From: JBHPHA01 sp042569905
GTDB taxonomy: Bacteria; Patescibacteriota; Minisyncoccia; Moranbacterales; UBA9337
Assembly (NCBI GenBank): GCA_042569905.1
Contig: JBHPHA010000009.1
Span: 1-38,885, forward strand
DNA: 38,885 nt
Reading direction: 5' to 3'
Shown: positions 32,298 through 38,885 of the stretch, piece after piece
Layout: every line of letters starts with the position of its first letter
Numbering within the stretch: position 1 is the first letter of the stretch
Notes under the pieces: model-generated
Seen by the model: only the letters and a program-made list of their open reading frames with translations
What the model was told of the DNA's origin: nothing
The model's database searches: none
Translations under genes and position numbers: made by a program

Positions 32298-32675
32298 ATG
32301 ATAGATAAAAGAGGTGAGTATTTGCTGTCGCTGAAGGGTTTTTTTACTAACCCAATTTTAGTATCTATGCTATCGCTTTCAGTCGTGGTTAATTTAGCGG
32401 TATCTGCGGCACTTTATTTTTTTATTGGAACTTCTGGACAATCGATTATTCTTCATTATAATGCTTATTTCGGGGTTGATTTGGTTGGTAGCTGGTGGCA
32501 GATATATCTAATGCCAGTGGCTGGTTTCTTTTTTATTATAGTCAACTTAATTCTAGCATCTTACTTTTTTTATAAAAAAGAAAGAATTGCTGCACACGTA
32601 TTGATGCTAACCGTCTTTATGGTGCAACTAGGTGTTGTAATTGCGACAATTTCTGCTATAATGATCAATTACTGA
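32298..32675 (+). CDS. Small three-TM membrane protein
   Basis: A 125-residue protein with TM segments near residues 19-42, 67-90 and 98-121 and a short cytoplasmic N-terminus. No motif is recognised. It lies 6 bp after the HTH gene and 32 bp before the glycosyltransferase, so it probably belongs with the envelope operon. No SD. Confidence 0.75.
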   Translation: MIDKRGEYLLSLKGFFTNPILVSMLSLSVVVNLAVSAALYFFIGTSGQSIILHYNAYFGVDLVGSWWQIYLMPVAGFFFIIVNLILASYFFYKKERIAAHVLMLTVFMVQLGVVIATISAIMINY

Positions 32676-32707
32676 GAATTTTTAATTATTTTTTATATTT
32701 TTATACT

Positions 32708-34393
32708 ATGTTTAAGTTTCCCAATCCTCAAACAAAGGATCCAAAAGAGAGAATGGTTCAGCGATCTCTTGAAGTAATTCCTGGAATATTAACTTGGATG
32801 ACGTTGATTGGTATGCCATTACTTTCTTTTATTGTTCCAGCTTGGGTGGCATTGTTTATTATTGTTTTTGATATTTATTGGATTTATAGAACAATTTTCA
32901 TCTCTTCATATTCTGTTTTGGCTTACAAAAAGCTTCAATATGGTAAGACCTTGGATTGGTGGGAGAAATGTCAAAATACACTGGACCTCGAGTCATATCT
33001 AGAAGAATTAGAGTCTAGAATTGATAAGGTGAAGGGTAGTGTTAGGGGAAAGATTTTTGTGAAAAACAGGAGAAGCATCAGGAAGGAGATGAGACACCTG
33101 AATCAATCAGTGCTTGATGTAAGGAATTTGATGAAAATCAAGGACCAGATAATGGACTGGAGAAGAGTTGTTCATGTGGTTATGCTTCCAACTGCTGGAG
33201 AGACTGCAGATATTATTGAGCCTGCGCTTAAGGCAATAGATAAGAGCAATTTTCCTAATAAACAAATTATAATATTACTTGCAACGGAGGAGAGGGAGAA
33301 CGAAGAAATGAGACTGAAAAAGGTTAATTATCTGAAATCTAAGTTCGATGGTGTTTTTAGAGATTTTATTGTAACAACTCATGAGGTTCAGGAGGGGGAA
33401 ATGAAATGTAAGGCTTCTAATGCGACGTTTGCTGCGAAGAAGCTGGTGAAATATTTGGATGAAAAAGGTGTTGATTATAAGGACGTTATCTTTTCTAATT
33501 TTGATTGTGATAGTATTTGTCATGAGCAATACTTTGCTGCACTAACATATTCTTATGTTATTGATCCAAAGAGGCTTCAAAGGTCATATCAACCAATTCC
33601 GATGTATCATAACAATCTTTGGGATACCAATGCTTTCGTTAGAGTTATTGTGACCAGTTCGTCTTTTTGGCATATGTATCAAAGCACAAGAAAAGAGATG
33701 GTTACTTTTTCTTCTCATAGTGAGCCTTTTGACACACTAGTGAAAGTTGATTTTTGGCCAGTCAATATGATTAGTGAAGATTCAATTATATATTGGAAAT
33801 GCTTTTCATATTTTAGTAGTGATTATGAGGTGAAGCCTATTTATTTACCAGTTTCATTGGACGCTGTTTTGGCGGAGACTTATTGGAAAACTATCAAGAA
33901 TCAATATTTGCAAAAAAGACGTTGGGCTTATGGGATTGAAAATTTCCCAGTAATAATGAGAGCGATTTGGAAAGATAAAAAAATTAAGTTTTCAAAGAAA
34001 TTTTCTATATTATTTGAAATGCTTGAAGGTCATCATTCTTGGGCTACTGCTCCGTTTATATTGGCGCTATTGGGATGGTTACCGTTGATTTTTGGAGGGT
34101 CTCAATTTAGCGAAAGTGAGTTGGCTCACAAACTCCCATATATTACGAGAACTTTGATGAGTTTAGCGATGATGGGTCTGTTTATTTCAATGTCGCTTTC
34201 ATTTTTACTTATGCCAAATAGACCAAAAAGATATTCAAAAACAAAGTATATCTATATGTTCCTGCAATGGGCATTGGTTCCAATTATTGCTCCTACACTC
34301 GGTGCTCTCCCAGCGATAGAATCTCAGACTAGGATATTATTTAAGAGATACTTTACTGAGTTTTGGGTTACTGAAAAGATGAAGAAGAAATAG
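32708..34393 (+). CDS. Membrane glycosyltransferase, family 2
   Basis: A 561-residue integral-membrane GT2-type enzyme. Two N-terminal TM segments (about 28-66), a cytoplasmic catalytic domain with the nucleotide-sugar DxD in SNFDCDS (about residue 266), an ED-like acceptor site in NMISEDSIIYWK, and QKRRWAYG near residue 400 matching the QxxRW motif of processive polysaccharide synthases. C-terminal TM segments follow. An insertion of about 60 charged residues lies between the TM pair and the catalytic core. It probably builds or transfers a surface polysaccharide, acting with the adjacent polyprenyl-phosphate sugar transferase. Confidence 0.85.
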   Translation: MFKFPNPQTKDPKERMVQRSLEVIPGILTWMTLIGMPLLSFIVPAWVALFIIVFDIYWIYRTIFISSYSVLAYKKLQYGKTLDWWEKCQNTLDLESYLEELESRIDKVKGSVRGKIFVKNRRSIRKEMRHLNQSVLDVRNLMKIKDQIMDWRRVVHVVMLPTAGETADIIEPALKAIDKSNFPNKQIIILLATEERENEEMRLKKVNYLKSKFDGVFRDFIVTTHEVQEGEMKCKASNATFAAKKLVKYLDEKGVDYKDVIFSNFDCDSICHEQYFAALTYSYVIDPKRLQRSYQPIPMYHNNLWDTNAFVRVIVTSSSFWHMYQSTRKEMVTFSSHSEPFDTLVKVDFWPVNMISEDSIIYWKCFSYFSSDYEVKPIYLPVSLDAVLAETYWKTIKNQYLQKRRWAYGIENFPVIMRAIWKDKKIKFSKKFSILFEMLEGHHSWATAPFILALLGWLPLIFGGSQFSESELAHKLPYITRTLMSLAMMGLFISMSLSFLLMPNRPKRYSKTKYIYMFLQWALVPIIAPTLGALPAIESQTRILFKRYFTEFWVTEKMKKK

Positions 34394-34433
34394 GCTTATA
34401 TTTTAGTTATTACAATCCTCAAATCTAACCTTT

Positions 34434-35471
34434 ATGAATGATGTAAGTCTGTATTTAAACCCTTTTGTGAGCTCTCTTTTAATAAGCTCTTTCCTGGTCT
34501 TGGTTTTGATTTCCATTTCCAGTGTATTTAATCTAAAGACGAAGGAGAAAAAGAAGGAGAAAAATAATCATCTAAAGGGTGTGAGTCGTTTTGGTGGGGT
34601 TGCGATAATACTGGCATTTTTAATTACCATTCTGATTGATTTCAACTTAGTTATTACGCAGCAAATTTGGGGGGTTATAATCGCATCAGTTCTGATTCTA
34701 TTTGTCGGGATTATTGATGACTACTTTGATTTAGATTGGAAGGTTCAGTTTTTCTTTCAGGTGTGTGTGGCGGTGATTATTTTCATTGCAGGAGCTCAGA
34801 TGGGTTATATGGAGAATTATTTAGAGGGATTGTCTAAATTTAATATTGACGGGTCATTGTTGGTAGGTTTGTTTTTTGGGATTGGATGGGTTATTTTCTT
34901 AATTAATTCAATTAACTGGCTGGACGGGGTTGATGGATTGAGTGGAGGGATTGGACTAATCGCTGCCCTGGCTATTTTTGCTCTAAGTCTGAAGCCAGAA
35001 GTGAATCAGCCTCCAATAGGTGTTATGATGATGGCGTTGTCAGGTGCGTTGCTTGGATTTCTGATATTCAATTTTTATCCAGCAAAGATAATAGCTGGAA
35101 CTAGTGGATCCTTTTTTATCGGATTTATACTGGCTTCAGTCTCAATGATTGCTGGAACAAAAATAGCAACGACACTGATAATTTTAGCTATTTCTGTGAT
35201 GGATGTTTTCGGAGTTATATACCAAAGAATTAAAACAGGGGATTCAATTTTCAAAGCAGATAAGCGTCATCTTCATTACAGACTACTAAATGCCGGTTGG
35301 AGTCATAGGAAAATTAGTTTTTTGTTTTACTCAATAACTACGTTAGTGGCGATTGTCGCGCTAAATGTTGATGCGAAGGGAAAGATTGCGACGATGATTT
35401 CTGTTTTTGTTTTTATGATAATGATAACAATTTTTTTAAATAAAAATAATGAAAAATATAAAAAAATATAA
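34434..35471 (+). CDS. WecA/TagO-type polyprenyl-phosphate sugar-1-phosphate transferase
   Basis: A 345-residue, about 11-TM member of the MraY/WecA superfamily. HLKGVSRFGG, GIIDDYFDLDWKVQF (Asp pair near residues 93-98), NSINWLDGVDGLSGG near 161-172, FNFYPAKIIAGTSG and ADKRHLHYRLLNAGWS. The HLHYRLL loop marks it as WecA/TagO-like rather than MraY. It would load a sugar-1-phosphate on undecaprenyl phosphate to start a surface glycan. The 3' end overlaps the next gene by 23 bp. Confidence 0.92.
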   Translation: MNDVSLYLNPFVSSLLISSFLVLVLISISSVFNLKTKEKKKEKNNHLKGVSRFGGVAIILAFLITILIDFNLVITQQIWGVIIASVLILFVGIIDDYFDLDWKVQFFFQVCVAVIIFIAGAQMGYMENYLEGLSKFNIDGSLLVGLFFGIGWVIFLINSINWLDGVDGLSGGIGLIAALAIFALSLKPEVNQPPIGVMMMALSGALLGFLIFNFYPAKIIAGTSGSFFIGFILASVSMIAGTKIATTLIILAISVMDVFGVIYQRIKTGDSIFKADKRHLHYRLLNAGWSHRKISFLFYSITTLVAIVALNVDAKGKIATMISVFVFMIMITIFLNKNNEKYKKI

Positions 35472-35916
35472 AAATGTAATAGCGATTGGTGCAATTGTGT
35501 TTTTGAGCGGTCTCTATTACTTGGTTGCTAACAATGTAATTCCTTATTCACTGGACGAGCATAGGGTGCGAAAGGTTTATGTTGGCGAAAAGTCATTTAA
35601 GATGGAAATGGTTGATGAGCCAAAATACCTGATTAAAGGTTTGGGTGGTAGAAGATTTATGTGTCAGAATTGTGGAATGTTTTTTGATTTTAACAGAAAA
35701 AATAATCACGGGATTTGGATGAAAGATATGAATTTTGACTTGGATATAATTTGGGTATTGGAAGGAAAAATTGTTTGGATTGAGGAAAGTGTTTCTTACG
35801 AAGATTCTTTGAGAGTTTATGGTGAGCGAGTTACTTCTGATGCAGTCTTGGAGATAAGTGATGGCTTGGTTGAGAAATATAATATTAAGGTGGGGGATAA
35901 TGTGACGGTGAGATAG
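35449..35916 (+). CDS. Membrane-anchored DUF192 protein
   Basis: A 155-residue protein with an N-terminal TM (about residues 8-27). A DUF192 domain follows: KYLIKGLGGR, CQNCGMFFDF, HGIWMKDMNFDLDIIWV and a hydrophobic C-terminal GDNVTVR. In this family the GMLF.F and FWMKNT motifs are conserved; here they read GMFFDF and IWMKDM. A CxxC pair just before GMFF is unusual. Function unknown, probably extracytoplasmic. It overlaps the WecA-like gene and ends 1 bp before the tRNA relic. Confidence 0.88.
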   Translation: MKNIKKYKNVIAIGAIVFLSGLYYLVANNVIPYSLDEHRVRKVYVGEKSFKMEMVDEPKYLIKGLGGRRFMCQNCGMFFDFNRKNNHGIWMKDMNFDLDIIWVLEGKIVWIEESVSYEDSLRVYGERVTSDAVLEISDGLVEKYNIKVGDNVTVR

Positions 35917-35977
35917 GGTTATGGCTCAGAGAATTGCTATGTGTAACTACTAGTTCGAATCCTGTACGCGGAGCAAC
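35917..35977 (+). pseudogene. Decayed tRNA gene, probably tRNA-Asn
   Basis: The 3' part is clearly tRNA: T-loop GTTCGAATC, then CCTGT ACGCGGA G CA, i.e. T-stem 3' strand, acceptor 3' strand ACGCGGA, discriminator G and a damaged CCA (CAA). Upstream TGGCTCAG at 35922-35929 resembles the D-arm consensus TAGCTCAG. The 5' acceptor strand (expected TCCGCGT) is gone, the T-stem is mismatched and about a dozen bases are missing from the middle. TCCGCGT with G73 is typical of bacterial tRNA-Asn, hence the tentative identity. Confidence 0.6.
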
Positions 35978-36094
35978 ATTAGAAAAACGGCTTTGCTAAG
36001 CCGTTTTTTGTGTTTTGAGTCTGAAAGCAAAAACTTCATAAAAAATTTATCTTTACTAAATTAAAACTACTAATAAGGTAATTTTTTGATATTT
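35952..36094 (+). repeat. tRNA-3'-end repeat, copy A
   Basis: From AGTTCGAA through the tRNA end, the terminator hairpin and the sequence to CTTTACT at 36057, this matches 38690-38800 with few differences. After an indel the two copies match again over CTACTRATAAGGTARTTTTTTGATATT (36067-36093 and 38855-38881). Copy B has a 5-bp insert in the T-loop and about 50 extra bases before the last block. Confidence 0.85.
35983..36009 (+). terminator. tRNA-type terminator, copy A
   Basis: AAAAACGGCTT (35983-35993) pairs with AAGCCGTTTTT (35998-36008), loop TGCT. It lies 6 bp after the tRNA end, as expected for a terminator once serving the tRNA gene. Confidence 0.9.
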
Positions 36095-36157
36095 GAATTG
36101 ACGACTATATCTTGCTGTGTTACCTTTAATTGAGAATAAATATTATTTTTTAATACT

Positions 36158-36754
36158 ATGAATAAAAAAGTTTTAGGAGGAGTCATCGTTGCTTTGATTG
36201 TAATTCTTGGAGCTTCTTTTATAATTAAAGGAATGAATCAGGGGGCAGATGTTATTGTTGAGGATGTAGAAAAAGAAGATATTCAAGATTCAGCAAAAGC
36301 TCAGCCTAAAGAAGAAGATTTGGTTTGGTACGAGATTCCAGAGTTGGGAGTGAAATTTAAGGTAACAAAAGAGTCTTTTGATGATTTGAAATACGAAGTA
36401 TCTGAGACTGTTAAAAATGGAGAAAAAACAATTGGTGTTCGATTATATAGCCAATCTTTAGTTGAATTTCTTGGGGAAGGTAGATGTTTTCAACAAGGAG
36501 AAAGTATGTGTGCATCTGGTTCCATGGCGAGGTTTTCAGTTGAGTATAATGAGAATAAAAATAGCTTTCCATGCAAAGAAGATACGCGAGATAGAAAGAT
36601 TCTAATAACCATTGGCGATGACATTATATGTCAATACAGACCTCAAGCTTCTAAGTTTAACTCTAAGGAGGAAAATGACAAATATCAAGAATTTATAAAA
36701 AATAGAAATTTTGGTATTTATAAAGAAACAATGATTCCAATTGACAACAACTAA
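36158..36754 (+). CDS. Membrane-anchored extracytoplasmic hypothetical protein
   Basis: A 198-residue protein with an N-terminal signal anchor (about residues 5-24), an acidic linker, then a beta-rich domain starting VWYEIPELGVKFKVTKESF. Four Cys in two pairs (GRCFQQGESMC and later PCKED, IICQYR) could form disulfides outside. I do not recognise the domain, though the EIPELGVKF start resembles other Patescibacteria surface proteins. It lies between the two tRNA-end repeats, has no SD, and its last codons overlap the promoter of the CHAP gene. Confidence 0.75.
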   Translation: MNKKVLGGVIVALIVILGASFIIKGMNQGADVIVEDVEKEDIQDSAKAQPKEEDLVWYEIPELGVKFKVTKESFDDLKYEVSETVKNGEKTIGVRLYSQSLVEFLGEGRCFQQGESMCASGSMARFSVEYNENKNSFPCKEDTRDRKILITIGDDIICQYRPQASKFNSKEENDKYQEFIKNRNFGIYKETMIPIDNN

Positions 36755-36769
36755 ATTTATCTATAGTAT
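36741..36769 (+). promoter_or_regulatory. Promoter for the CHAP operon
   Basis: TTGACA at 36741-36746, 17-nt spacer, TAGTAT at 36764-36769. The -35 lies in the last codons of the preceding gene, and the predicted start (about 36776) lies inside the left arm of the following hairpin. Confidence 0.7.
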
Positions 36770-36771
36770 AT

Positions 36772-36811
36772 ATCCGTGCAGTGAAATTGTTTGTTGCACG
36801 GATTGTTTTTT
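36772..36811 (+). terminator. Terminator hairpin overlapping the start of the CHAP transcript
   Basis: ATCCGTGCA (36772-36780) pairs with TGCACGGAT (36795-36803), then TGTTTTTT. It would stop transcripts from the upstream gene. A transcript starting near 36776 would lack most of the left arm and so pass through. Confidence 0.75.
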
Positions 36812-36842
36812 AATAAAAATATTTTAGAGAAGGAGGTATCTA

Positions 36843-38231
36843 GTGTTAAAGTGGATACTTAAAGCTTTTGTACTGAGTGTTTTTTTGGCGAGTAGTGCGT
36901 ATGCAACATATCCATATGATTCAGTTTGTCCTGGTGGATATGAGCCTTATGCTGATCCACTTGTTGCAAATGCAAATATTCCAGGTGGAATTATTTTTGA
37001 GAGTGTAGATTATTGGGAAGAGGGGCTGGATGATGAGAATCATTTTGAAGAAGAGGATGATTATTGGGTCGATCAATGGAGATTTGCTCAGTGTAATTGC
37101 ACTTCCTATGTAGCATATCGTCTCAATGGTGTATCTAGTATAGGCTTTGATAATCAATATCGACTAACTGGAAATGATGCGTGGGGTGACGGGAGAAACT
37201 GGGGAGCAGCTGCTGATTTGGCGAATATTAGTCGAGATGATAATCCCTTGCCAGGAGATGTTGCTTATTGGGATAAAGGCACATGGGGTCATGTGGCTTT
37301 TGTGGAAAAGGTGAATTATGACGCATCTGGAAATGCGACAAGTGTGTATGTAACGGAGTATAATTATTCTCCTGCACATGATTTGGGAAATCGAACGATA
37401 CAGCTAGATGACGAAGAACATGTTCCTAATGATTTTATTCATATTTTAGGTCATGAGTATGTCGGACTCATTTGTTCAGATCATGCAAGTGGTAGAAGGC
37501 TTTGTTGGTCATATAGCAATGGTGAAAGTATTGCTTGTAGTGATGGGGAGAGTCATTTTTTTGAGGACAGAGATTTAGAGGCTTGCTATTCGGCTAGTGT
37601 CGAGGATTGCTCCGACGCATTGCCGTATACGGCTGTTGTTGCTGGCGGAAGAGGGGGTGGACTGAACGCAGTTCTTCCAGGTCACGGTCTTCAATCTGAT
37701 CCAGATCCAAATGAGGAAGAAGGATTGGTAAAGCCTGATTTTATTGTAGAAGAAGTTCAGCTTAAAACTTTAGCAGGAGAGGAGAAGTATATATGGAGTA
37801 AAACGGAAGAGTTGTACACGCACGCGTGGTTTGACAATGAAGGTGATGCAGACTGGGAAGGTAGTCATAATTCTGTCGAAGTGAGATATTATCTATCCCA
37901 AGGACTCAAGGAGGATTTGCATAGTGAGTGGGAAAGGATTGGAATTGATTATATTCAAAAGGAAAATCTTGAAATCAATGATAGTCCCAAACATGAAGAT
38001 GATAGACTCATTCTCTTGAGTAAAGAATCAATTCAGCCAGGTAATTTCTATAACATCGTGGCTTGTATTGATCGGACTGTCGATCAATACAACGGAATGG
38101 GAGATGTCGATGAGATTCACGAATCCGATAACTGTTCCACTGAAACAGTTTTTTATGTATCTGAAGAATCATCTGCACCGCCAATGACCGATGCGGAAGT
38201 TATGTCAATTATAAACCTAATCCTTGATTGA
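36843..38231 (+). CDS. Secreted CHAP-domain peptidoglycan hydrolase
   Basis: A 462-residue exported protein. The signal peptide (residues 1-21, cleavage after AYA) is followed by a CHAP domain: QCNCTSYVAYRL with catalytic Cys86, a GDVAYWDKGTWGHVAFVEKV block with His150, and VYVTEYNY. CHAP enzymes are amidases or endopeptidases cutting wall peptides. Then comes a Cys-rich stretch (about 210-260, six Cys), a Gly-rich linker, and a C-terminal CARDB-like beta domain starting PDFIVEEVQLKTL with ESDNCSTETVFYV near its end. Start is GTG 36843 with AGGAGGT at 36831-36837. It could remodel the cell's own wall or act on a neighbouring cell. It is co-transcribed with 38244. Confidence 0.88.
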   Translation: MLKWILKAFVLSVFLASSAYATYPYDSVCPGGYEPYADPLVANANIPGGIIFESVDYWEEGLDDENHFEEEDDYWVDQWRFAQCNCTSYVAYRLNGVSSIGFDNQYRLTGNDAWGDGRNWGAAADLANISRDDNPLPGDVAYWDKGTWGHVAFVEKVNYDASGNATSVYVTEYNYSPAHDLGNRTIQLDDEEHVPNDFIHILGHEYVGLICSDHASGRRLCWSYSNGESIACSDGESHFFEDRDLEACYSASVEDCSDALPYTAVVAGGRGGGLNAVLPGHGLQSDPDPNEEEGLVKPDFIVEEVQLKTLAGEEKYIWSKTEELYTHAWFDNEGDADWEGSHNSVEVRYYLSQGLKEDLHSEWERIGIDYIQKENLEINDSPKHEDDRLILLSKESIQPGNFYNIVACIDRTVDQYNGMGDVDEIHESDNCSTETVFYVSEESSAPPMTDAEVMSIINLILD

Positions 38232-38243
38232 GGAGAAATTGAA

Positions 38244-38567
38244 ATGAGAAAAATGATTTTTGCAGTAATCTTTGCTTTACTGATGACAGGCACCGCAGTT
38301 GCTTCAAATTATGAAGGCACTGTTGATACGATGAAAATGCAGGACATCAATGGAGTTACAAGAAACTCTATATTCTTGGGAGGTGTTTATACTCCTTGTG
38401 CAACTGGAGATTGGTTTGCATATGATGATGCAGACACTGGAATCGGAAAGATTTGGACAGCAGCTCTTTTGCTTGCGTATGAACAGGAAAAGACAGTGTT
38501 TATCGAAGGTAGCGGAGTTTGTGACCAGTACGGAGTTGAGAGTATAAATGCAATTTATGTGAAATAA
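38244..38567 (+). CDS. Small secreted protein with one likely disulfide
   Basis: A 107-residue protein with a clear signal peptide (about residues 1-20, cleaved near VAS-NYE). The 87-residue mature part has two Cys (PCATGDWF and GVCDQYG) and a C-terminal strand SINAIYVK. The pattern (GTVDTM..., CATGDWFAY, a helix LLLAYEQEKTV, then GSGVCDQYGVESINAIYVK) resembles small secreted proteins I associate with proteobacteria, but I cannot name the family. SD AGGAG at 38231-38235, 12 bp after the CHAP gene, so one operon. Confidence 0.75.
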   Translation: MRKMIFAVIFALLMTGTAVASNYEGTVDTMKMQDINGVTRNSIFLGGVYTPCATGDWFAYDDADTGIGKIWTAALLLAYEQEKTVFIEGSGVCDQYGVESINAIYVK

Positions 38568-38589
38568 ATTGATTCTGCTTAAATAAGTC

Positions 38590-38625
38590 AAAACGCTTTT
38601 AGAAAAATCTAAAGGCGTTTTTTTT
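38590..38625 (+). terminator. Terminator after the secreted-protein operon
   Basis: AAAACGCTTTTAGA pairs with TCTAAAGGCGTTTT (one G-T pair) across 38590-38621, followed by a T-run. Confidence 0.85.
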
Positions 38626-38664
38626 AGTTTATATTCATAAATAAATTGTTTTGTTTGAGTAAGA

Positions 38665-38885
38665 ATTTTTCAATACTTTCCCAATCCACAGTTCGAAAGC
38701 TGTCCTGTACGCGGAGCCAGGTTAGAAAAACGGCTTTGTTAAGCCGTTTTTTGTGTTTTGAGTCTGAAAGCAAAAGCTTCATGAAAAATTTATCTTTACT
38801 TCATATTCAATATGTTATAGTGATTCTTGTAAATTTATTTTTGCTGAATGAAAGCTACTGATAAGGTAGTTTTTTGATATTACAA
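38665..38885 (+). repeat. tRNA-3'-end repeat, copy B, runs to window edge
   Basis: CCTGTACGCGGAGCCA at 38704-38719 is an intact tRNA 3' end with encoded CCA, preceded by GTTCGAAAGCTGT (T-loop with a 5-bp insert) and no recognisable tRNA body upstream. The terminator and downstream flank match copy A to 38800. The upstream run from about 38665 matches copy C (500-540) instead, so copy B links the other two. Confidence 0.85.
38726..38752 (+). terminator. tRNA-type terminator, copy B
   Basis: AAAAACGGCTT (38726-38736) pairs with AAGCCGTTTTT (38741-38751), loop TGTT; one base different from copy A, in the loop. Confidence 0.9.

Noticed and set aside
35917..35977. Functional tRNA gene
   Set aside because: The 5' acceptor strand does not pair with ACGCGGA, the T-stem is mismatched and the anticodon region is shortened.
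1..38885. CRISPR array, toxin-antitoxin pair, restriction system, prophage genes
   Set aside because: I looked for regularly spaced repeats and for recognisable families on both strands and found none; the repeats present are pairs or triples without regular spacing.

Overview
The window looks like a chromosomal segment of an AT-rich, small-genome bacterium of the Candidate Phyla Radiation (Patescibacteria, Parcubacteria-like). This is inferred from gene content and style: compact housekeeping genes packed end to end, many lacking a Shine-Dalgarno (SD) sequence, a lysyl-tRNA synthetase fused to an HD domain, an archaeal-style FAD synthase (RibL-like), shortened PGK, and several membrane-anchored hypothetical proteins of the kind common in that group. 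No rRNA, intact tRNA, CRISPR array, transposase or integrase is visible.

Layout. 1-4143 is a loose, repeat-rich left flank: a broken PlsC-type acyltransferase (minus), a 24-bp perfect hairpin, a tRNA-3'-end-like repeat, a minus-strand membrane protein, a rhomboid protease and a HAD hydrolase. The last two are each driven from the same duplicated 57-bp promoter module. 4144-10091 holds greA, then lysS-HD, RdgB/HAM1, RibL-like, FecR-like, TRIC-type channel and an inositol-monophosphatase-family gene, apparently one long transcription unit. 10192-12936 holds tsaC, a multi-cluster Fe-S protein and a stand-alone RelA/SpoT-type HD hydrolase. 13125-19827 holds serS, DUF1003, a Cys-containing conserved protein, a TIM-barrel protein (minus), a GH1 glycosidase, rplI and pyrG. 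20077-21986 is a CBS-ArsB/NhaD transporter operon that looks acquired. 22189-28666 holds khpA and then scpA-scpB-dacA-mraY-pgk-eno, linking chromosome condensation, wall synthesis and glycolysis. 28884-29306 is an orphan. 29355-31574 (minus) is a large membrane protein with a PP2C-like cytoplasmic part and a propeller-like outer part. 31692-35916 is an envelope-polysaccharide-type operon (HTH/nucleotidyltransferase-like, small membrane protein, membrane GT2, WecA/MraY-like, DUF192).

35917-38885 is a second accessory region. A decayed tRNA (probably tRNA-Asn) 3' end plus its terminator and flank is duplicated 2.74 kb downstream, and the interval carries an anchored hypothetical protein and an operon for two secreted proteins, one a CHAP-family wall hydrolase. 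A third, more degraded copy of this tRNA-end repeat lies at about 500-590.

A pattern across the window is that two kinds of gene start coexist. Housekeeping genes have A-rich leaders without SD. Eight genes (rhomboid, HAD, RelA/SpoT-type HD, CBS, NhaD-like, the 28884 orphan, CHAP, 38244) have strong GGAGG-type SDs, and several also have a TTGACA promoter. These are mostly the genes that look accessory. All functional calls rest on reading motifs by eye; no searches were run.
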